This document shows positions 21,902 to 26,310 of a DNA stretch of 26,310 nucleotides, one piece after another. The notes beneath the pieces were generated by a model. That model saw only the letters and a program-made list of their open reading frames with translations, did not search any database and was not told where the DNA came from. A program made the translations under genes and the position numbers. This DNA comes from Bacillota bacterium (GTDB lineage: Bacteria > Bacillota > Clostridia > Lachnospirales > Lachnospiraceae): the NCBI GenBank assembly GCA_023411555.1, contig JAEYOQ010000048.1:1-26310 (forward strand). The letters run 5' to 3'. How positions within the stretch are numbered: the first letter of the stretch is position 1; every line of letters begins with the position of its first letter.

Positions 21902-24900
21902 TTATATACCAATTAAGGTCTGGCCACAAGACTTGCAGCGTTTACTGCCTTCTGCTACAACAGCTCCGCAGTTAGGGCACATATTTTCATCTACAATATC
22001 TTCTTCCTCATCTTCCTCATATATTCCATCATCTACGATATCTTCTGACTCTTCCTCATAGATATCAAAGATCTCTGAATCAAGGTCTTCGACGTTAGCC
22101 TGTGTGAATCCGGCATCTTCATAGCCTTCATCGTATCTGAAGTTATTATCTCCTTCAATTAACGGTGTCAAATCAGAATCACTATAATCAATGCTTTCTG
22201 TCATCTTCACTTCATTGCCGTTCTCATCGAGAACCGTGACATCCAGTGCCAAGGATTGAAGTTCTTTTAATAATACCTTAAAGGATTCCGGAATACCGGG
22301 TTCTGAGATATTCTCTCCCTTAATAATCGCTTCGTAGGTCTTAACACGGCCGGTAACATCATCGGACTTAACAGTAAGGATCTCCTGAAGGATATATGCA
22401 GCACCGTATGCTTCCAGCGCCCAAACCTCCATCTCACCGAATCTCTGTCCACCGAACTGAGCTTTACCGCCTAACGGCTGCTGTGTTACTAAGGAGTAAG
22501 GACCTGTGGATCTTGCATGGATCTTATCATCAACTAAGTGGTGAAGCTTCAGGTAGTGCATGAAACCAACGGTTACGGAACCATCGAAGTATTCACCGGT
22601 TCTACCGTCACGTAGTCTTACTTTACCATCACGGTTAATCGGCACGCCCTTCCAGTCTTCCCTGTTCTCCGGATGATTCTTCAGATACTCCATGAGCTCC
22701 GAATCCAGCATATCTTTATATTTATCATTAAATTCTTCCCAGGTTGTATTGGCATAATCATTGGCTATCTCTAAAGTATCCATAATATCAAACTCGTTTG
22801 CACCGTCAAATACCGGTGTAGAGATATCAACACCAAGTACCTTCGCCGCTAAGGACAAGTGAATCTCAAGTACCTGTCCGATGTTCATACGGGAAGGAAC
22901 ACCCAGAGGATTAAGAACGATATCAAGTGGTCTGCCGTTTGGTAAGAAAGGCATATCTTCTACCGGAAGTACTCGGGAAACAACACCCTTGTTACCATGA
23001 CGACCAGCCATCTTATCGCCTACTTGAATTTTTCTCTTCTGAGCAATGTAGACACGTACGGTCTGATTAACACCAGGAGATAAATCATCGCCATTTTCCC
23101 TGGTAAATACCTTAGCATCTACAATGATACCATACTCACCGTGAGGAACACGAAGGGAAGTATCACGAACCTCTCTCGCCTTCTCACCAAATATTGCTCT
23201 AAGGAGTCTTTCCTCTGCAGTCAGTTCTGTCTCACCCTTCGGTGTAACCTTACCAACCAGGATATCTCCTGCGCGAACCTCAGCACCGATACGAATAATA
23301 CCTCTCTCATCAAGATCCTTTAACGCATCGTCACCAACGCCCGGAACATCTCTTGTTATCTCTTCCGGTCCTAATTTCGTATCTCTGGATTCTGCTTCAT
23401 ATTCCTCGATATGGACAGAGGTATATACATCTTCCTGAACCAGACGTTCACTAAGAAGAACAGCATCCTCGTAATTATAACCTTCCCAGGTCATAAAGCC
23501 GATTAGCGGATTCTTACCAAGTGCCAATTCACCCTTTGAAGTAGAAGGACCGTCTGCGATAACTTGACCTGCTTCGATTCTATCACCACGGGATACAATC
23601 GGTCTCTGATTAATACAGGTTCCCTGATTACTCCTTGAGAACTTAATCAGACGGTAAGAGGTCTTACTATTATCATCATTCTTTATAACAACTTCTTTTG
23701 CTGTAATTTTCTCAACTATACCGGACTTCTTCGCTACTACACAAACACCGGAGTCAATCGCTGCCTTCGCTTCAATACCAGTACCAACAACCGGCGCCTC
23801 GGTTAAAAGAAGCGGAACTGCCTGACGCTGCATGTTAGCACCCATGAGGGCACGGTTCGCATCGTCATTTTCCAAGAAAGGAATTAAGGCAGTAGCCACG
23901 GAGAATACCATCTTCGGGGATACGTCCATCAAATCAATCTTGTGCTTTTCATATTCGGAGGTCTCTTCCTTATGACGACCGGAGATACTGTTACCAACAA
24001 AGTAGCCATTTGCGTCAAGCTCTTCATTCGCCTGGGCTACAATGTATTTATCCTCTTCGTCAGCTGTGAGATAAACAACCTCATCTATTACCTTCGGATT
24101 CATTGGATCTGCCTTATCAACCTTACGGTAAGGTGCTTCAATGAAACCATATTCATTAATTCTTGCATAGGTTGCAAGTGAGTTGATCAGACCGATGTTC
24201 GGACCTTCTGGAGTTTCAATCGGACACATTCTGCCGTAATGAGAATAGTGAACGTCTCGAACCTCAAAGCCTGCTCTATCACGGGACAAACCACCAGGTC
24301 CCAATGCAGAAAGACGTCTCTTGTGAGTCAATTCACCAAGAGGATTGTGCTGATCCATGAACTGTGATAACTGGGAACTTCCGAAGAACTCCTTCACAGC
24401 AGCAGTAACCGGCTTAATATTAATTAGAGATTGAGGACTGATACCCTCAAGATCCTGTGTTGTCATTCTCTCTCTAACAACACGCTCCATTCTGGACAAA
24501 CCAATACGGTACTGGTTCTGTAACAACTCACCTACCGCTCTGATTCTTCTGTTGCCCAAATGGTCGATATCATCGGAATTACCGATACCGTATTCAAGAT
24601 GAATATTGTAATTAATGGAAGCAATAATATCTTCCTTTGTGATATGCTTCGGAATCAATTCATTGATGTTCTTCTTGATTGCATCCTTGATTTCTTCCAG
24701 ACTGTTATTGTTCTCCAGAATTCCCTTAAGAACAGGATAGTATACGTCTTCGGTAACCCCTAACTCCTTGCGATCAACATCTACATAGTGTCTGATATCA
24801 ACCATCATATTGGAGAGGACCTTAACATTACGCTCCTCCGCTTGTACCATAACGAAAGGTACTGCGGTATTTTGAAGCAGTCTTGCCAGCTTATCATCTA

Positions 24901-25858
24901 CCTGAGTTCCTGCACTTGCAATAATCTCACCGGTAGATCTATCAACCACATCCTCAGCAAGTACAAAACCAACGATACGGTTACGGAAATGAAGCTTCTT
25001 ATTAAATTTATATCTACCAACCTTAGCCAGGTCGTATCTTCTTGCATCAAAGAACATGCTGTTTAACAAGCCCTCTGCATTTTCAACTGCCAAAGGCTCG
25101 CCCGGTCTGAGCTTTTTATATAACTCAAGAAGACCATCCTGATAACTACCCGTCGGATCCTTTGCGGTAGAGGGGTCCTTAGCAAGGCTGGCCAAAATCT
25201 TCGGCTCTTCACCAAACAGCTGCTTAATCTCTTCATTGGTACCATAGCCCAATGCTCTTACAAAAGTGGTAATCGGAACCTTACGGTTACGGTCAACACG
25301 TACGTAAAAAACATCATTGGAATCTGTCTCATATTCCAACCATGCACCTCTGTTCGGTATTACTGTGGAAGAAAATAATTTCTTTCCGATTTTGTCATGA
25401 TCTACTGCATAATATATACCGGGGGAACGTACTAACTGGCTTACGATAACTCGCTCTGCACCATTGATTACGAAGGTTCCGGTTTCTGTCATTAGCGGAA
25501 GATCTCCCATGAAAATATCGTGTTCATTAATCTCGTTATTTTCTTTATTATGAAGTCTAACCTTAACCTTCAAAGGAGCTGCATAGGTTGCATCTCTTTC
25601 CTTACACTCTTCAATCGTATATTTGATGTCATCCTCACATAACGCGAAGTCTACGAATTCCAAACTTAAATGTCCACTGTAGTCTGCGATCGGAGAAATA
25701 TCATCAAATACTTCCTTGAGTCCCTCATCCAAGAACCACTGGTAGGAATCCTTCTGTACTTCAATGAGATTGGGCATCTCCAGGACTTCCTTTTGTTTGG
25801 AGTAACTCATTCTAACGTTATTACCAACCTTAATTGGATGCATTCTGTTCTTGTCCAT
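21902..25858 (-). CDS. rpoB: DNA-directed RNA polymerase subunit beta, with C-terminal zinc-ribbon extension
   Basis: A 1318-residue beta subunit. It has the rifampicin-pocket segment GSSQLSQFMDQHNPLGELTH followed by KRRLSALGPGGL, then RMCPIETPEGPNIGLI, KMAGRHGNKGVVS and GGKAQFGGQRFGEMEVWALE near the C-terminal end of the core. The core ends where B. subtilis RpoB (1193 aa) ends. Then comes an extension of about 120 residues: an acidic linker (for example EEESEDIVDDG, YEEDEEEDIVDEN) and a final four-Cys ribbon, Cys1294, 1297, 1308 and 1311 (CPNCG...CKSCGQTL). A GTG four codons upstream is in frame (25870), but AAGGGGTGA sits eight bases before the ATG at 25858. Driven by the strong promoter at about 26.1 kb; cotranscribed with rpoC. 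The zinc ribbon is in frame without interruption. Confidence 0.98.
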   Translation of the reverse strand: MDKNRMHPIKVGNNVRMSYSKQKEVLEMPNLIEVQKDSYQWFLDEGLKEVFDDISPIADYSGHLSLEFVDFALCEDDIKYTIEECKERDATYAAPLKVKVRLHNKENNEINEHDIFMGDLPLMTETGTFVINGAERVIVSQLVRSPGIYYAVDHDKIGKKLFSSTVIPNRGAWLEYETDSNDVFYVRVDRNRKVPITTFVRALGYGTNEEIKQLFGEEPKILASLAKDPSTAKDPTGSYQDGLLELYKKLRPGEPLAVENAEGLLNSMFFDARRYDLAKVGRYKFNKKLHFRNRIVGFVLAEDVVDRSTGEIIASAGTQVDDKLARLLQNTAVPFVMVQAEERNVKVLSNMMVDIRHYVDVDRKELGVTEDVYYPVLKGILENNNSLEEIKDAIKKNINELIPKHITKEDIIASINYNIHLEYGIGNSDDIDHLGNRRIRAVGELLQNQYRIGLSRMERVVRERMTTQDLEGISPQSLINIKPVTAAVKEFFGSSQLSQFMDQHNPLGELTHKRRLSALGPGGLSRDRAGFEVRDVHYSHYGRMCPIETPEGPNIGLINSLATYARINEYGFIEAPYRKVDKADPMNPKVIDEVVYLTADEEDKYIVAQANEELDANGYFVGNSISGRHKEETSEYEKHKIDLMDVSPKMVFSVATALIPFLENDDANRALMGANMQRQAVPLLLTEAPVVGTGIEAKAAIDSGVCVVAKKSGIVEKITAKEVVIKNDDNSKTSYRLIKFSRSNQGTCINQRPIVSRGDRIEAGQVIADGPSTSKGELALGKNPLIGFMTWEGYNYEDAVLLSERLVQEDVYTSVHIEEYEAESRDTKLGPEEITRDVPGVGDDALKDLDERGIIRIGAEVRAGDILVGKVTPKGETELTAEERLLRAIFGEKAREVRDTSLRVPHGEYGIIVDAKVFTRENGDDLSPGVNQTVRVYIAQKRKIQVGDKMAGRHGNKGVVSRVLPVEDMPFLPNGRPLDIVLNPLGVPSRMNIGQVLEIHLSLAAKVLGVDISTPVFDGANEFDIMDTLEIANDYANTTWEEFNDKYKDMLDSELMEYLKNHPENREDWKGVPINRDGKVRLRDGRTGEYFDGSVTVGFMHYLKLHHLVDDKIHARSTGPYSLVTQQPLGGKAQFGGQRFGEMEVWALEAYGAAYILQEILTVKSDDVTGRVKTYEAIIKGENISEPGIPESFKVLLKELQSLALDVTVLDENGNEVKMTESIDYSDSDLTPLIEGDNNFRYDEGYEDAGFTQANVEDLDSEIFDIYEEESEDIVDDGIYEEDEEEDIVDENMCPNCGAVVAEGSKRCKSCGQTLIGI

Positions 25859-26101
25859 TGACGTTTTCACCCCTTGAATTTTTATAAGTTTTTGATTAAG
25901 ATAGAAACAAATCTATTCAATAGTACATATACTATATCTATAGTAATACGAAAAAACCGTCACTTTATATAGTATTATTAGCATTATTGATCACTTTTTC
26001 CATCCTAATCCTAATTCTGAATAAAAAACTACTTTTCAATTTCAATTATATGTGCTATAATAATATTATTAGGCACACAACACCACAATAGTGCATCTTT
26101 C
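25859..26101 (-). other. 5' leader of rpoB, AT-rich, no gene
   Basis: About 235 nt separate the predicted start site from the rpoB start codon. It contains an AT-rich palindrome flanked by GTGC/GCAC (roughly 26050-26074) and a small palindrome ACTATA-TC-TATAGT (25931-25944). No reading frame or terminator is evident. It could carry regulatory structure, but nothing as strong as the rpsJ leader. Confidence 0.45.
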
Positions 26102-26130
26102 ATACTAGCATACTTTTATGCAACTGTCAA
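26102..26130 (-). promoter_or_regulatory. Promoter of rpoBC
   Basis: On the minus strand there is a perfect -35 TTGACA (26130-26125), a 17-bp spacer and TAGTAT (26107-26102). A TG one base before the -10 makes it an extended type. An A-rich stretch upstream may act as an UP element. The start site would be near 26095. This is the best promoter in the window. Confidence 0.85.
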
Positions 26131-26184
26131 CTCAATTTCATTGAGTTTTTTTAAAATTATACATACAAATATATACAATTTGAA

Positions 26185-26243
26185 AAAGGGCGTGTTTCAA
26201 AACTAACATTTTTAAGTTAGGATTGAAACACGTCCTTTCTTTT
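26185..26243. terminator. Strong hairpin with T-tracts on both strands, upstream of the rpoB promoter
   Basis: AAAGGGCGTGTTTCAA (26185-26200) and TTGAAACACGTCCTTT (26223-26238) pair over 16 bp with one G-U. An inner CTAAC/GTTAG stem (26203-26207, 26216-26220) prolongs it. The plus strand continues CTTTTTG, the minus strand TTCAAATTG after CCCTTTTT. It probably serves as a second terminator for the gene to the right of the window. Confidence 0.7.
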
Positions 26244-26248
26244 TGAGT

Positions 26249-26279
26249 AAAAAAATAGGGAACACCGTGATGTGCTCCT
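26249..26279 (-). terminator. Intrinsic terminator of the gene beyond the right edge
   Basis: Read on the minus strand, GGAGCAC pairs with GTGTTCC (26278-26272 with 26265-26259) around ATCACG, then TATTTTTTT follows. It should end the gene upstream of rpoB, commonly rplL in Firmicutes, but too little sequence remains (26280-26310) to identify that gene. Confidence 0.7.
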
Positions 26280-26310
26280 CTGGAAGTTGGATTTTCAGAA
26301 TTTTTTGCGT

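Noticed and set aside
26126..26152. Hairpin ACTCAAT/ATTGAGT followed by seven T on the plus strand
   Set aside because: It resembles a terminator only in the plus direction, where no gene precedes it; it overlaps the -35 of the rpoBC promoter, so the A-tract on the minus strand is better read as an upstream promoter element.
1..26310. CRISPR array, tRNA/rRNA genes, transposase or integrase
   Set aside because: No regularly spaced repeats, no cloverleaf or rRNA segments, and no recombinase-like protein were found on either strand.

Overview
The window looks like chromosomal DNA of a low-to-mid GC, Gram-positive clostridium, most likely a member of the Lachnospiraceae. The evidence is the Firmicute-type RpoB and RpoC sequences, strong AGGAGG ribosome binding sites, many intrinsic terminators, and protein families typical of Clostridia. 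Almost everything reads on the minus strand; the exception is a four-gene plus-strand block at about 11.7-15.9 kb.

From right to left (the direction of minus-strand transcription): 25.9-26.3 kb holds two terminator hairpins and a near-consensus promoter that starts rpoB-rpoC (17.9-25.9 kb). Both subunits carry long acidic C-terminal tails, and RpoB ends in an extra four-cysteine zinc ribbon. An intrinsic terminator closes rpoC. A phospho-sugar mutase gene (pgcA-like) with its own promoter follows. It converges on the plus-strand pspA / zinc-ribbon membrane protein / TPM protein / SPFH protein cluster, which has the gene content of the Bacillus pspA-ydjGHI envelope-stress operon. A divergent RlmI-like SAM methyltransferase gene lies next to it.

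From 10.3 to 7.1 kb is the least familiar part: five consecutive genes for exported proteins, one a papain-like cysteine peptidase, ending at a strong terminator. Two of the five look like diverged paralogues of each other. Next come an ECF sigma factor, a DUF4367-type membrane protein (probable anti-sigma factor) and a lipoprotein, read from a promoter region with a palindrome and a 15-bp direct repeat. A 400-bp intergenic region with three large inverted repeats separates this from a GtrA / YfhO / GT2 operon, which matches the three-component machinery for glycosylating surface polymers by way of a polyprenyl-phosphate sugar.

At the left edge the first 74 bases encode the N-terminus of ribosomal protein S10 (rpsJ). 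Its long leader contains a clear promoter and a long-range helix, so it is a good candidate for an autoregulatory ribosomal-protein leader. Thus rpoBC and the S10 operon lie on the same strand but are separated by about 18 kb of envelope, stress and unknown genes, and no rpsL-rpsG-fusA-tuf genes are present between them.
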